A DNA stretch of 64,000 nucleotides from Sphingobium scionense (lineage in GTDB: Bacteria > Pseudomonadota > Alphaproteobacteria > Sphingomonadales > Sphingomonadaceae). Below the pieces are notes generated by a model, which worked only from the letters and a program-made list of their open reading frames with translations, was not told the DNA's origin and ran no database searches. This document shows positions 1 to 8,832 of the stretch, piece after piece. Numbering within the stretch: the first letter of the stretch is position 1; every line of letters begins with the position of its first letter. The position numbers and the translations under genes are program-made. Location: contig NZ_JACIEU010000009.1 in assembly GCF_014197035.1 (NCBI RefSeq), positions 124,001 through 188,000 on the forward strand, in the 5' to 3' direction.

Positions 1-102
1 CTCTGGTCCATCATGGCAAATTCCCCTGTGCGTCCTGAAGAACGGTTCGGGGGAGTCAACGGACGAGGGCGGGATTCCCGCAATGCCCTATGCCGTAACG
101 AA

Positions 103-131
103 GAAGGGCGCCCCTTGGCAGGGCGCCCTTC
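103..131 (-). terminator. Probable carD terminator
   Basis: Inverted repeat GAAGGGCGCC / GGGCGCCCTTC located just past the carD stop codon when read on the minus strand. The tail after the stem is only moderately T-rich (TCTTCGTT), so termination may be partial. The remaining bases from 1 to 102 show no gene I can support. Confidence 0.45.
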
Positions 132-161
132 GTCATTGTTCAGCCTGTGCAGGCGAAGGGA

Positions 162-689
162 TCAGCCTTCGACCTTGGCATATTTCGGCGCGGCCTCATT
201 GAGGATGCGCAGGATCTTCTGCAGCGCGGTGGGCTCGTCCGTCTCTTCCATCGCGGCGAGTTCGCGGGCGAGGCGGCTGGATGCCGCTTCGAAGATCTGG
301 CGCTCGGAATAGCTCTGTTCGGGCTGGTCGTCGGCGCGGAACAGGTCGCGGGTCACTTCGGCGATCGACACCAGGTCGCCCGAATTGATCTTCGCTTCAT
401 ATTCCTGGGCACGGCGCGACCACATGGTGCGCTTGACCTTGGGCTTGCCCTTCAGGGTTTCCATCGACTCCTCCAGCGTCTTGTTGGAGGACAGCTTGCG
501 CATGCCGACGCCTTCGGCCTTGTTGGTGGGAACGCGCAGCGTCATGCGCTCCTTCTCGAAACGGAGCACATACAGCTCCAGTTCCATGCCCGCGATCTGC
601 TCCTTTTGGAGTTCGATCACACGGCCCACGCCGTGCTTGGGGTAAACGACATAATCACCAACGTCAAAGGACAGCGCCTTGGCAGCCAT
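162..689 (-). CDS. carD: CarD family transcriptional regulator
   Basis: A 175-residue RNA polymerase-binding regulator. In this family the N-terminal Tudor-like domain contacts the beta subunit and the C-terminal helical domain binds DNA at the upstream edge of the bubble, which stabilises open complexes and tunes stable-RNA transcription. The N-terminal domain is clear at about residues 8-70 (VGDYVVYPKHGVGRV), followed by a helical C-terminal half with the usual basic stretch (KVKRTMWSRR). Length is normal. The ATG start at 689 follows an AAAGG ribosome site. The gene stands alone, separated from fdxA by about 245 bases and a terminator. The family call is certain; the exact regulon here is unknown. 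Confidence 0.95.
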   Translation of the reverse strand: MAAKALSFDVGDYVVYPKHGVGRVIELQKEQIAGMELELYVLRFEKERMTLRVPTNKAEGVGMRKLSSNKTLEESMETLKGKPKVKRTMWSRRAQEYEAKINSGDLVSIAEVTRDLFRADDQPEQSYSERQIFEAASSRLARELAAMEETDEPTALQKILRILNEAAPKYAKVEG

Positions 690-850
690 TTGAAACCTTT
701 CTATTCAACCGGGGAACGGGCCGTCGCGGGGCAGGTGCAGCAGGGGCACGAGTCGGGGAAAGTCCGCGGCGTCACCGTCAAGACATGATGCGAATACTCC
801 AGGACGAACGCGACCATGTTCGTCCGCTGGGCGCTATTTAGCAGATTCGT

Positions 851-892
851 AACAAAATTGCCACCCCCGGACACAAAGTCTGGGGGTGTGGC
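851..892 (-). terminator. fdxA terminator
   Basis: Strong hairpin with arms CACCCCCGGAC and GTCTGGGGGTG, one G-T wobble, followed on the minus strand by AATTTTGTT. It lies about 45 bases past the fdxA stop. The rest of 690-934 holds the carD leader and no visible gene. Confidence 0.7.
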
Positions 893-934
893 GAAAAATG
901 AGCCGCTGTAGCTTGTCCGGGTCGACCGGAAGGA

Positions 935-1273
935 TCAGCTGCCCTCGCCGGGTTCGGGCGAGAAGAACTGCTCCAGCTTGTTCTCTACGCCGCTCATCGC
1001 GTCGGCGTCGGCCGGGGCCTCGCCCTTGACGGTGATGTTGGGCCATTCGGCCGAATATTTGGTGTTGAGTTCCAGCCACTTTTCAAGGCCGTTCTCGGTG
1101 TCGGGCAGGATCGCCTCGGCCGGGCATTCCGGTTCGCACACGCCGCAGTCGATGCACTCATTGGGATTGATGACCAGCATGTTCTCGCCCTCGTAGAAAC
1201 AGTCCACGGGGCAGACCTCGACGCAATCCATATATTTGCAGCGGATGCAGTTGTCGGTCACGACATAGGTCAT
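935..1273 (-). CDS. fdxA: Seven-iron ferredoxin FdxA
   Basis: A 112-residue soluble electron carrier with one [3Fe-4S] and one [4Fe-4S] cluster. Cysteines at 9, 17, 21 and 40, 43, 46, 50 fit the pattern of FdxA proteins; the second motif is [11 protein letters not shown] followed by proline. The C-terminal 40 residues form the usual extension rich in tryptophan and acidic residues. The ATG start at 1273 gives the conserved [13 protein letters not shown] beginning. It is a single-gene unit with its own promoter and terminator. Its electron partners cannot be inferred from the neighbours. Confidence 0.95.
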   Translation of the reverse strand: MTYVVTDNCIRCKYMDCVEVCPVDCFYEGENMLVINPNECIDCGVCEPECPAEAILPDTENGLEKWLELNTKYSAEWPNITVKGEAPADADAMSGVENKLEQFFSPEPGEGS

Positions 1274-1309
1274 TGTCAGGGCACTCTTTGGGTTGCGACA
1301 GCGGCGGCC

Positions 1310-1338
1310 CTGCTATGCTCAGGTGGGCCGAAGGTCAA
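1310..1338 (-). promoter_or_regulatory. Candidate fdxA promoter
   Basis: On the minus strand TTGACC (-35) and TAGCAG (-10) are separated by 17 bases, placing the start of transcription about 30 bases before the fdxA ATG. The match is good at -35 and moderate at -10. Confidence 0.5.
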
Positions 1339-1512
1339 TGAGGATAATGTTGGCCGGGCTTTAGGGGCCGTTTCCAGCTGATGCACCGTGCCTGACCCAT
1401 CTCTCGCTGTTGATCGCTCCGTGCGGGCGAGGCACGCTACCGGATCTGCGCGCATCGGCTGGAAGATGGCGTGTTGCTCGAATTTGTCACGGATTGGAAA
1501 TATTATCACGTC

Positions 1513-1541
1513 TTTACAGTAGGTTTTGTCCCACCTATCCT
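1513..1541 (+). promoter_or_regulatory. Candidate promoter of the MipA/OmpV gene
   Basis: TTTACA and TATCCT separated by 17 bases, about 80 bases before the ATG at 1624. The fdxA-mipA divergent gap (1274-1623, 350 bases) otherwise contains nothing I recognise. Confidence 0.5.
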
Positions 1542-1623
1542 CCAAGCGGAGATGGCGTATGTCCCATGAGCGGCGCCCTTATGCCTGTTCTTTGGGCATT
1601 CAGCATTGACAGGAAAACAGACA

Positions 1624-2415
1624 ATGATTTGGACGATAGCCAGATGGAGCGTCGCGCTTCTCGCCATGGGTGTGAGCGCGCAGATAGCGGCCGAGGCGCA
1701 GGATCTCAGCAGTTCGCGCCAGTCGGTGGGGCAGCCGAGCAAGGACCGGATCGTCGTCGGCCTGGGCGCGGCGGTGACGCCGGTCTATCAGGGCGCCGAC
1801 GATTATCGCGTGCTGCCGTTGCCGGCGATCGATATCGTCCAGGGGCGCATCTTCGCGAATTTTCGCAATGGCGTCGGTCTCAACCTGGTCGACGACCGGG
1901 CGCTGACCATCGGGGCGGGCGTTACCCCGCTGCCGGGCTATCGGCGGCGCGACGTGCCGACGGGCGTCGATCGGCTGTCCTGGGGCGTGGGCGGGCGCAT
2001 CTTCGCTAATCTGACCGGCGGCGGCGTGGTGGCGACGTTGGGCGCGACCCAGACAATCACCGGCAGCACCGGCGGCTTCGTGGCTGACGCCAGCCTGTCC
2101 TATCCGATCATCCTCAATCCCAAGGTCATCATCACCCCCTCGATCGCCACAAGTTTTGCCGACGGCAAGCATATGGACGGTTATTTCGGGGTGAATGCAC
2201 GCGAAGCGGCGGCGTCCGGGCTGGATACATATCGCGGCAAGGCGGGGTTCAAGGATGTGTCGGCACTGCTCAACATCGTCTATCGGCTCGACAGCCGGTG
2301 GAGCGTGACCGGATCGGTCGGGGCGACCAGCCTGCTCGGCCGGGTCAAGGACAGCCCGCTGGTCGAGCATGCGACGCGGCCGACCGGATTTGTGGCGCTC
2401 GCCTACCGGTTCTGA
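1624..2415 (+). CDS. MipA/OmpV family outer-membrane protein
   Basis: A 263-residue protein with an N-terminal signal peptide (hydrophobic core about residues 6-22, then AEAQ) followed by alternating beta strands and a C-terminal YRF typical of an outer-membrane barrel. The early motif VGLGAAVTPVYQGADDYRVLPLP is characteristic of the family. MipA of Escherichia coli is a scaffold for murein enzymes, while many other members are uncharacterised, so the exact role is open. I chose the ATG at 1624, which follows AGGAA, over a TTG 18 bases upstream. It ends 6 bases before the stop of the convergent S4 gene. Confidence 0.85.
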   Translation: MIWTIARWSVALLAMGVSAQIAAEAQDLSSSRQSVGQPSKDRIVVGLGAAVTPVYQGADDYRVLPLPAIDIVQGRIFANFRNGVGLNLVDDRALTIGAGVTPLPGYRRRDVPTGVDRLSWGVGGRIFANLTGGGVVATLGATQTITGSTGGFVADASLSYPIILNPKVIITPSIATSFADGKHMDGYFGVNAREAAASGLDTYRGKAGFKDVSALLNIVYRLDSRWSVTGSVGATSLLGRVKDSPLVEHATRPTGFVALAYRF

Positions 2416-2421
2416 TTCGGC

Positions 2422-2757
2422 TCAGCTGCCGACCGTCAGTTCTTCAAAGCAGGCCTGCGCTTCGGGCGCAGGCCCGCGCCGGGTGGGCAACTGGACCACG
2501 CGGACCACGCGGACACCCGCGCCATGGGGGAAGGTGATCAGGTCGCCAATGCGAACCGGCGCATGGGACCGGTCGATGCGCCGGCCATTGAGCCGGATAT
2601 GACCGTCCTCGGCCAGCTTCTGCGCGGTCGATCGGCTTTTCGACAGGCGCGCGAACCACAGATATTTGTCGATGCGCAGGGACGGGCCGAGGCCTGTCCC
2701 CGGCCCCTTCCCCGGCCCCTTCCCCGGCATTGTCACGGCCCCCCTGGGGTCAGCCAT
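2422..2757 (-). CDS. S4-domain RNA-binding protein (HslR-like)
   Basis: A 111-residue protein. Residues about 26-75 form an S4 RNA-binding fold (LRIDKYLWFARLSKSRSTAQ then DGHIRLNGRRIDR), the arrangement found in HslR-type proteins that bind stalled 50S subunits or structured RNA. The C-terminal part is a short basic and proline-containing tail. The ATG at 2757 overlaps the helicase stop by 8 bases, so translation is probably coupled. Another ATG at 2730 is possible. The open frame continues upstream but that part is the helicase gene read in another frame. Pairing with a helicase supports a role in RNA handling, which is an inference. Confidence 0.85.
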   Translation of the reverse strand: MADPRGAVTMPGKGPGKGPGTGLGPSLRIDKYLWFARLSKSRSTAQKLAEDGHIRLNGRRIDRSHAPVRIGDLITFPHGAGVRVVRVVQLPTRRGPAPEAQACFEELTVGS

Positions 2758-5668
2758 TGCGTCCCAGCAGGTCGGCCAGACCGGCAAAGGCATGGTTGCT
2801 GGTCGCGGCCTTGTGACTGGCGGGGGCAGTGCGCGGCGCGCGATTGTCGTCGCGGTCGCCACCCTTGCGCGGGCCGCGATCGCCGCCCTTGCCGCCACGG
2901 TTGTCGCCACGACCTTCGCCGCGATTGTCGCTCTTGCCGGCAAACTTGCCTTCGGGGCGCTGCTGCTGGTCGCGACGGGGGCCGCGCGGGCCACGATCAC
3001 TCTGGGGCCGCGCCTTCTGTCGGCCCTTGAACACCCAGTTGGCGCCGGTGGCGACGACCGGGACTTCCGCCGGGATTTCGGCAGGAGCCTCTGCGTCCGC
3101 GTCGACGGGGGCTTCGGCAACGACTTCCGCCGTTGCTTCGGTCGGGGCGTCGGTCGCTTCCACGATGGGTGTGGCCTCGGCCGGTGCCTCGGCGACGGGG
3201 GCCGGGGTCGGCACCGGATCGATCGGGCGGAAGCCGGCGGCGCGCATCAGTTGCAGGAACGCCTCCTCGCTGAGGCCGAGCGACACGATCGGGGGGCTGA
3301 GCGCGCTGAACGGCTCATTCTTGGCGATCGTCTCATGCGCGGTGCGGGCCATGCGCTCGGCCATGTCGATGCGCAGCATCTGCGGGCCGAAGCTGCGGAA
3401 GCCGGCGATGCGGGCACCCATTTCCTGCGGCTTGTCGCCGGTCGGGATCAGGGTCAGGCCCGGCTGGGGCAGCGGCAGGCAGGGCTTGCCGATGCGGGCG
3501 GCCTGTAGCGCCGCGCGCCAGCGCGCCGCGCCCGGCTTCAGCAGACCGGGATGATAGAGATCGAGCACACCGATATCGATGCCGGCACGCCGCAGCAAAT
3601 GGCGCTGATCCTTGTCGAGATGGCCGAGCGCCGAATCGAGGTCGAGTCGCGCGGCAACGCCGCCGGCATCGGCCAGCTGGGCAAAGACCGCGCGCACGAC
3701 GGCGGGCACGGCCGGGTCGGCGGCGCTTTCCCCCATCTTGACCAGCGGCAGCAGATGCTTCTGCTTCTGCGCCTCGACCCAGGCCGTGAGGCGGGTGGAG
3801 ACCTGCTTCTGCACATCCTGGCCCAGCGCAGCGAGTGCGCGGTCGAGCCGGATTTCAGGCGCGAGCAAGCTCGGCCCGGCCAGCAGGGTGGCGACAGGGG
3901 TGCTCTGCCAGGCGATGCCCGGCGTCTGTCCCGCATCGTCCATGAGCGCGAAATCCGTATCCGCAGCGCTCATCAATTCGTCAGCCTTCACTCGTAATAC
4001 CTTTCCAAGGCGCCTTTCCGCCGCCGCCAGCAACAGCTTTCTGTCCTGGAGTCGCGTAGCGGGATCGACTGAGAAACGAAATCCGTCAAGTCGCCCGATC
4101 GTCTCGCCATCGACGCAGACCGTCCCATCCGGGTCGACCGTGACCGGCAGATTGCTCGCATTCTGTCCGATGTCCCTTAGCAGAACTGATGTGCGTCGGT
4201 CCACGAAACGCTGCGTCAGGGCCGCATGAAGGGCATCGGACAGTTTTTCTTCAAGGGCGCGCGTGCGCTCCGCCATCTCCACCGGATTGGCAAGCCAGTC
4301 GGGGCGATGGGCGATATAGGACCAGGTGCGGGCGGCAGCGATCCGGCCCGACAGCGTATCGATATCGCCCTGGACCGAATCGAGGCGGGCGATCTGCTGG
4401 GCAAACCAGTCCCGCGAAATATGGCCGCCAAAGCCCGATCCATTGCCGGCGATGAAGCGCCAGATTCGCGCCACGGTGCGGGCATGATGCTCCGCGCCCA
4501 GCTTCTGGAAATCGGGCAGGCCACAGGCGGCCCAGAGCCGTTCGACATCGCGCTTGGTGCGGACACGAGCCTGGACCTCGGGGTCTTCGGCCATGCGGCG
4601 CAGCACGGCCAGGTCGACCGCCTGCGGCGCGGCGCGCAGTTCCGGGCGATCGGGCCGCGCCTCCAGATCGATGATGAGATGATCGATGCTGTCGGTGCGC
4701 GGCGCGCCGTCGCGCCAGAAAAGCTGGTCGACGGACGGAAAACGATGCGCCTCGATCGCCTCGATCTCTTCCGGCGTGAAGGCGGCGTCGCCGTCTTCCG
4801 ACCCCAGGCTGCCGAAGGTGCCATCCTTGTGATGGCGCCCGGCGCGGCCGGCGATCTGGGCCATTTCGGCGACCGTCAGCCGGCGCGAGCGGCGGCCATC
4901 GAACTTGCGCAGCGATGCGAAGGCGACATGGGCGACGTCGAGGTTCAGGCCCATGCCGATCGCATCGGTGGCGACCAGATAGTCGACCTCGCCGTTCAGG
5001 AACATCTGCACCTGGGCGTTGCGGGTGCGGGGCGACAGGGCGCCCATGACGACCGCTGCGCCACCACGGAAACGGCGCAGCATCTCCGCCACGGCATAGA
5101 CTTCTTCGGCCGAGAAGGCGACGATCGCCGAGCGGCGGGGCAGGCGCGAAAGCTTCTTGGCGCCGGCATAGGACAGGGTGGAAAAGCGGGGGCGGCCGAT
5201 GATCTCGATATCGGGGACCAGGCTCTTGACCGTGCGGGCGATGCTGGCGGAACCCAGGATCATCGTTTCTTCCCGGCCGCGGGCGCGCAGGATGCGGTCG
5301 GTGAAGATATGGCCACGCTCGGGATCGGCGCCCAGTTGCGCCTCGTCCAGCGCGACGAAGGCGAAATCGCTGAGACCGCCGGTCATCGCGGCGGCTTCCT
5401 TGCCGCCGCTGATCGGCATGGATTCGGCCGTGCAGAGGAAATAGCGCGCGCCCGGCGGCACGATCTTTTCCTCGCCGGTGATGAGCGCGACCTGCTGCGC
5501 GCCCTTGATCGCGACGACGCGGTCATAGACTTCGCGCGCCAGCAGGCGCAGCGGAAAGCCCATCATGCCGCTCGAATGGCCGCACATGCGCTCGACGGCG
5601 AGATGGGTCTTGCCGGTATTGGTGGGGCCAAGCACGGCGGTGATGGGCGAACGGGCGAACTGGGCCAT
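2750..5668 (-). CDS. SUV3-like superfamily 2 RNA/DNA helicase
   Basis: A 972-residue helicase of the alphaproteobacterial SUV3-related type. The Walker A motif GPTNTGKT is at residues 14-21, the DEAQ box (ALDEAQ) near 112, and the second RecA-like domain contains VATDAIGMGLNLD and AGRAGRH. Mitochondrial SUV3 unwinds RNA for degradation; the bacterial role is less defined. The middle is helical. The last 170 residues are unusual: an Ala/Glu/Pro-rich stretch followed by a basic Gly-Arg-Asp-Lys tail, likely disordered and nucleic-acid binding. It overlaps the S4 gene downstream by 8 bases. The ATG at 5668 gives MAQFARSPITAVLGP. Confidence 0.88.
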   Translation of the reverse strand: MAQFARSPITAVLGPTNTGKTHLAVERMCGHSSGMMGFPLRLLAREVYDRVVAIKGAQQVALITGEEKIVPPGARYFLCTAESMPISGGKEAAAMTGGLSDFAFVALDEAQLGADPERGHIFTDRILRARGREETMILGSASIARTVKSLVPDIEIIGRPRFSTLSYAGAKKLSRLPRRSAIVAFSAEEVYAVAEMLRRFRGGAAVVMGALSPRTRNAQVQMFLNGEVDYLVATDAIGMGLNLDVAHVAFASLRKFDGRRSRRLTVAEMAQIAGRAGRHHKDGTFGSLGSEDGDAAFTPEEIEAIEAHRFPSVDQLFWRDGAPRTDSIDHLIIDLEARPDRPELRAAPQAVDLAVLRRMAEDPEVQARVRTKRDVERLWAACGLPDFQKLGAEHHARTVARIWRFIAGNGSGFGGHISRDWFAQQIARLDSVQGDIDTLSGRIAAARTWSYIAHRPDWLANPVEMAERTRALEEKLSDALHAALTQRFVDRRTSVLLRDIGQNASNLPVTVDPDGTVCVDGETIGRLDGFRFSVDPATRLQDRKLLLAAAERRLGKVLRVKADELMSAADTDFALMDDAGQTPGIAWQSTPVATLLAGPSLLAPEIRLDRALAALGQDVQKQVSTRLTAWVEAQKQKHLLPLVKMGESAADPAVPAVVRAVFAQLADAGGVAARLDLDSALGHLDKDQRHLLRRAGIDIGVLDLYHPGLLKPGAARWRAALQAARIGKPCLPLPQPGLTLIPTGDKPQEMGARIAGFRSFGPQMLRIDMAERMARTAHETIAKNEPFSALSPPIVSLGLSEEAFLQLMRAAGFRPIDPVPTPAPVAEAPAEATPIVEATDAPTEATAEVVAEAPVDADAEAPAEIPAEVPVVATGANWVFKGRQKARPQSDRGPRGPRRDQQQRPEGKFAGKSDNRGEGRGDNRGGKGGDRGPRKGGDRDDNRAPRTAPASHKAATSNHAFAGLADLLGRNG

Positions 5669-5907
5669 GATGGGGCCTATGTCGTGCAGGATGATGGGCA
5701 GGGCAAGGACTTTGCATCACCGATCGAATGTTCCGTCGGGTAACGGGCCTCTGCCCGGCGATGGGCACGTTTCGTCGCAGCGGCGTGCGTCACGCCGGCG
5801 TCTTAAATTGACTTTAACCCTGCGCGTTCACAAGGGTGCGGTCCGACGCATGGCGCGGGGACCATGGCGTTGGCGATGCGATAAAAGCACCCCGGGGGTT
5901 GCGACTT

Positions 5908-7437
5908 TTGTTCCAGGATAATCAGTCGGGTTTTCAGCAGGGTGGCGCGTCCATGTCGCTATGGCTGGCGGACAGCCTGCAGCGACCGGCGCCGACGCGC
6001 GACTGGCGCACCCGCCTGCGGGACTGGGCGGAGGACGTCAATCTGGTCCCCGACCTGGGGCAGAATGTCGGCAGCCTTACCTGGTTCCGTGGCCTTGCCA
6101 CCTGTTTTGGCCTGTGCGCCACCGCCCTTTATCTCTCGCCCGGTTTCCAGCCGGTGCCCGGCGCGCCCGAACCCCTGCTGGCGCCCGCCCAATATGACGA
6201 GGTGCGCAGCCAGATGATCACGCCGCTGGCGCTGGGCGCGGACAGCGGCCGGCGGATGGGGCCGACCGATGCGGTGCAGCCGCTCAAGGAAACGCCCGAG
6301 CGCCCGCAGATCGAACTCAACGCCCAGATCGGCAGCAGCGACACGCTGGCCCGTGCCCTGTCGCGTGCCGGGGTCAGCAGCGGCGATGTCGCGACCGTGA
6401 CCAGCATGGTCGGCGGCGATATCGGCGCGGGGGTAAAGTCGGGCACCCGGCTCGACATCATCCTGGGCCGGCGCGCCAGCCGCACCTCGCCCCGGCCGCT
6501 GGACAAGCTCAATTTCCGCGCGCGCCTCGACCTGGCGGTCGAACTCAACCGGGTCGGCGGCGTGCTGCAGGTGACGCGCGTGCCCATTCGCGTCGACAAT
6601 ACGCCGCTGCGCATCCAGGGCGTGGTCGGCGACAGCATCTATCGCTCGGCCCGTGCCGCCGGCGCACCGCCCAAGGCGGTACAGGCCTTCCTGCGGGTGA
6701 TCACCAAGCAGGTCGATCTGGGATCCATCGGTGCGGGCGACCGCTATGACATCATCACCGAATATCATCGGGCTGAAACCGGCGATGTCGAGGTGGGCGA
6801 GCTGCTCTATGCCGGTTTCCGCCGGGCCAGCGGCAAGGCGGTCGACATGCTGAAATGGACCAGCGACGGCCGCACCGAATGGTTCGAGGCATCGGGCGTG
6901 GGCGAAAAGCGCGGCGTACTGGGCGCGCCGGTCGACGGCGCCCGCATGACATCGGGCTTCGGCATGCGCCGCCATCCGATCCTGGGCTATACCCGCATGC
7001 ATGCCGGCATCGATTTCGGCGCGCGCTATGGGTCGCCCATCTATGCCGTGACCGACGGCGTGGTCGCCTTTGCCGGCCGCCATGGCGGCCATGGCAATTA
7101 TGTCCGCGTTTCCCATGGCGGGGGCCTGGCCACCGGCTATGCCCATATGAGCCGGATCGCGGCGGTGCCGGGCCAGCGGGTACGGCGCGGCCAGGTGATC
7201 GGCTATGTCGGCTCCAGCGGCCTGTCGACCGGCCCGCACCTCCATTATGAGCTGTATCGTAATGGCCAGGTGGTCAATCCATTGTCGGTGAAGTTCACCA
7301 CCACGGCGCAGCTGACCGGCGGCGATCTGGCCGCCTTCCGGGCGCGACTGGCCCAGCTCAAGGGGCTGAAGGTCGGCACGCATGAGGTGGCGGCGGCCAC
7401 GCCGACCGCAACCGCCCCGGTCGCCGCAGGGAAATAA
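5908..7437 (+). CDS. Membrane-anchored M23 family metallopeptidase
   Basis: A roughly 509-residue murein endopeptidase-like protein. After a short cytoplasmic region there is one hydrophobic segment (WFRGLATCFGLCATALYLS), so the enzyme is probably anchored with its catalytic domain in the periplasm. The LytM domain lies in the last third: HAGIDFG gives the zinc His and Asp, and GPHLHYELY gives the HxH pair, so all metal ligands are present. The central region resembles the opacity-associated or LysM-like domain of such peptidases. The start is uncertain: TTG at 5908 follows a GGGGG run, ATG at 5953 is the first methionine, and GTG at 5836 is the longest form. Confidence 0.88.
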   Translation: MFQDNQSGFQQGGASMSLWLADSLQRPAPTRDWRTRLRDWAEDVNLVPDLGQNVGSLTWFRGLATCFGLCATALYLSPGFQPVPGAPEPLLAPAQYDEVRSQMITPLALGADSGRRMGPTDAVQPLKETPERPQIELNAQIGSSDTLARALSRAGVSSGDVATVTSMVGGDIGAGVKSGTRLDIILGRRASRTSPRPLDKLNFRARLDLAVELNRVGGVLQVTRVPIRVDNTPLRIQGVVGDSIYRSARAAGAPPKAVQAFLRVITKQVDLGSIGAGDRYDIITEYHRAETGDVEVGELLYAGFRRASGKAVDMLKWTSDGRTEWFEASGVGEKRGVLGAPVDGARMTSGFGMRRHPILGYTRMHAGIDFGARYGSPIYAVTDGVVAFAGRHGGHGNYVRVSHGGGLATGYAHMSRIAAVPGQRVRRGQVIGYVGSSGLSTGPHLHYELYRNGQVVNPLSVKFTTTAQLTGGDLAAFRARLAQLKGLKVGTHEVAAATPTATAPVAAGK

Positions 7438-7477
7438 GCCGCTTTGCGCCGATGCTGCGCTCGGCTAACGAGCGGGC

Positions 7478-8269
7478 ATGACATCCCCATCTTCCGCCAC
7501 CGTCACCGCCATCCTGCTGGGAGGAGCGCGGCCGATCGCCGATCCGCTCGCCACCGCCGCAGGGGTGCCGGTCAAACCGTTGGTGCCGGTCGCAGGGGAG
7601 CCGATGATCAACCGCCCGGCGCGGGCGTTGCTGGCCCATCCGGCGATCGCGCAGGTTGTCATCCTGACGCAGAATCCCGAATATTTCGCCGATGATCCGG
7701 CCACCGCCTGGCTGGCAAGCGATCCGCGCGTGCGGTTCGAGCGCGGTGGCAAGGGCATCGCTTCCTCGCTGCTGGGGGTGATGGAGAAGGCAGATCTGCC
7801 TTTCCCCCTGTTGATGACGACGGCGGATCATGTGCTGCTCGACGCGGGGATGCTGGATCAGTTCGTGGCGCAGGCGACCGGGGCCGACATTGCTGTCGCC
7901 ATGGTCGAGCGGACGACGCTGCTGGCGCGTTATCCGCAGTCGCGCCGCACCTGGCTCAAGTTCCGCGATGGCTGGTGGTCCGGCGCGAACATCTTCTGGT
8001 TCGGCAGCACAAGGGCGCGGCCGGTGATCGCACTGTGGCAGGATGTCGAGCAGGATCGCAAGAAGGGGTGGAAGATCCTGTCCGCCTTCGGCCCGCTGGC
8101 GCTGGTCGGCGCGCTGCTGCGTATCCTGACTCTGCGGGGGGGGATCGCGCGGGTGGGGCGGCGGTTCGGCCTGACGGCGCGATTGGTGGCGATGGACCAG
8201 GCGGAAGCCTGCATCGATGCCGACAAGCCCGACGACATCGTCCTGATTGAATCCATCCTTGCGCGCTAA
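7478..8269 (+). CDS. MobA-like nucleotidyltransferase
   Basis: A 263-residue NTP-transferase-fold protein. The N-terminal signature AILLGGARPIADPLA with a following lysine (VPVKPLVPVAGEPM) marks the nucleotide-binding loop, and TTADHVLL occupies the place of the metal-binding acidic motif. The C-terminal third contains basic and hydrophobic stretches (GPLALVGALLRILTLRGG) that may contact the membrane. Family members make NDP-sugars, NDP-polyols or molybdopterin cofactors. The neighbours (CDP-alcohol transferase, LicC-like enzyme, flippase) make a cytidylyltransferase acting on a phosphopolyol or lipid head group more likely here, by inference. Not specific enough to name. Confidence 0.75.
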   Translation: MTSPSSATVTAILLGGARPIADPLATAAGVPVKPLVPVAGEPMINRPARALLAHPAIAQVVILTQNPEYFADDPATAWLASDPRVRFERGGKGIASSLLGVMEKADLPFPLLMTTADHVLLDAGMLDQFVAQATGADIAVAMVERTTLLARYPQSRRTWLKFRDGWWSGANIFWFGSTRARPVIALWQDVEQDRKKGWKILSAFGPLALVGALLRILTLRGGIARVGRRFGLTARLVAMDQAEACIDADKPDDIVLIESILAR

Positions 8270-8379
8270 AGGATAGGGCAGGGCGTTTCCCTATCGGGTT
8301 ATTCCCGATGCCGCGCGTTGTGGCCCCGTGCTAGAAACAATCGGACCCGGCAGATGGGCCTGATGAAGGGAGCACCCCA

Positions 8380-8736
8380 ATGCGCAAGATTCTGCCCCTG
8401 GTGGCATTGTTGCCCGCCACCCTCGTCCTGATGGCACAGGCCACCCCGGAAGCGGCGCCGCCGGCGCCGACTCCGGTCACCCCGGTCAGCGGCGATTCCC
8501 GCGACGTCTCGGTTGCCGCCTGCCTGAACGAGGCCAAGGCCCAGGGCGCGAAGAAGGGCGTGATCGACGTCACCCTGCGCGAGGTGGAGGATACCGACAA
8601 GAAAAGCGATAGTCGCGGTGCCGTGCGCGCACTGGTCAATGTCGTGATCGAAAAGGACGGCAAGCAGAAGACGGTCAAGAAGACCTTCAAGTGCAGCACC
8701 CAGAATGGCGTCGTCACTGCTTTCAAATATTATTGA
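8380..8736 (+). CDS. Small exported protein of unknown function
   Basis: A 118-residue protein I do not recognise. Residues 1-21 form a signal peptide (MRKILPLVALLPATLVLMAQ) followed by a Pro/Ala linker. The mature part is charged, with two cysteines (in AACLNEAK and FKCSTQ) that could form one disulfide in the periplasm. AGGGAG-type spacing (gaagggagc) before the ATG supports the start. It is monocistronic, followed by a long hairpin and by a convergent flippase gene. Confidence 0.7.
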   Translation: MRKILPLVALLPATLVLMAQATPEAAPPAPTPVTPVSGDSRDVSVAACLNEAKAQGAKKGVIDVTLREVEDTDKKSDSRGAVRALVNVVIEKDGKQKTVKKTFKCSTQNGVVTAFKYY

Positions 8737-8774
8737 ATTTCCCTAGCCCGGTCTCATCAGGCTGAACCGGGCGC

Positions 8775-8829
8775 GGCACCAGCGCGTCGTTCCTCTCCCC
8801 CCTCGATCCAGGAACGACGGGCTGGTGCC
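8775..8829. terminator. Long hairpin between convergent genes
   Basis: Two stacked stems, GGCACCAGC/GCTGGTGCC and GTCGTTCCT/AGGAACGAC, separated by a two-base internal loop and capped by a 15-base loop. It sits between two gene ends and could stop transcription from both sides, although neither side has a clean T run. Confidence 0.45.
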
Positions 8830-8832
8830 GTC

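Noticed and set aside
2758..3120. Upstream extension of the S4-domain protein
   Set aside because: The extra residues are the helicase gene read in another frame; the ATG at 2757 gives a normal family length.
5808..5813. TTGACT upstream of the M23 gene
   Set aside because: No acceptable -10 follows at the correct distance.
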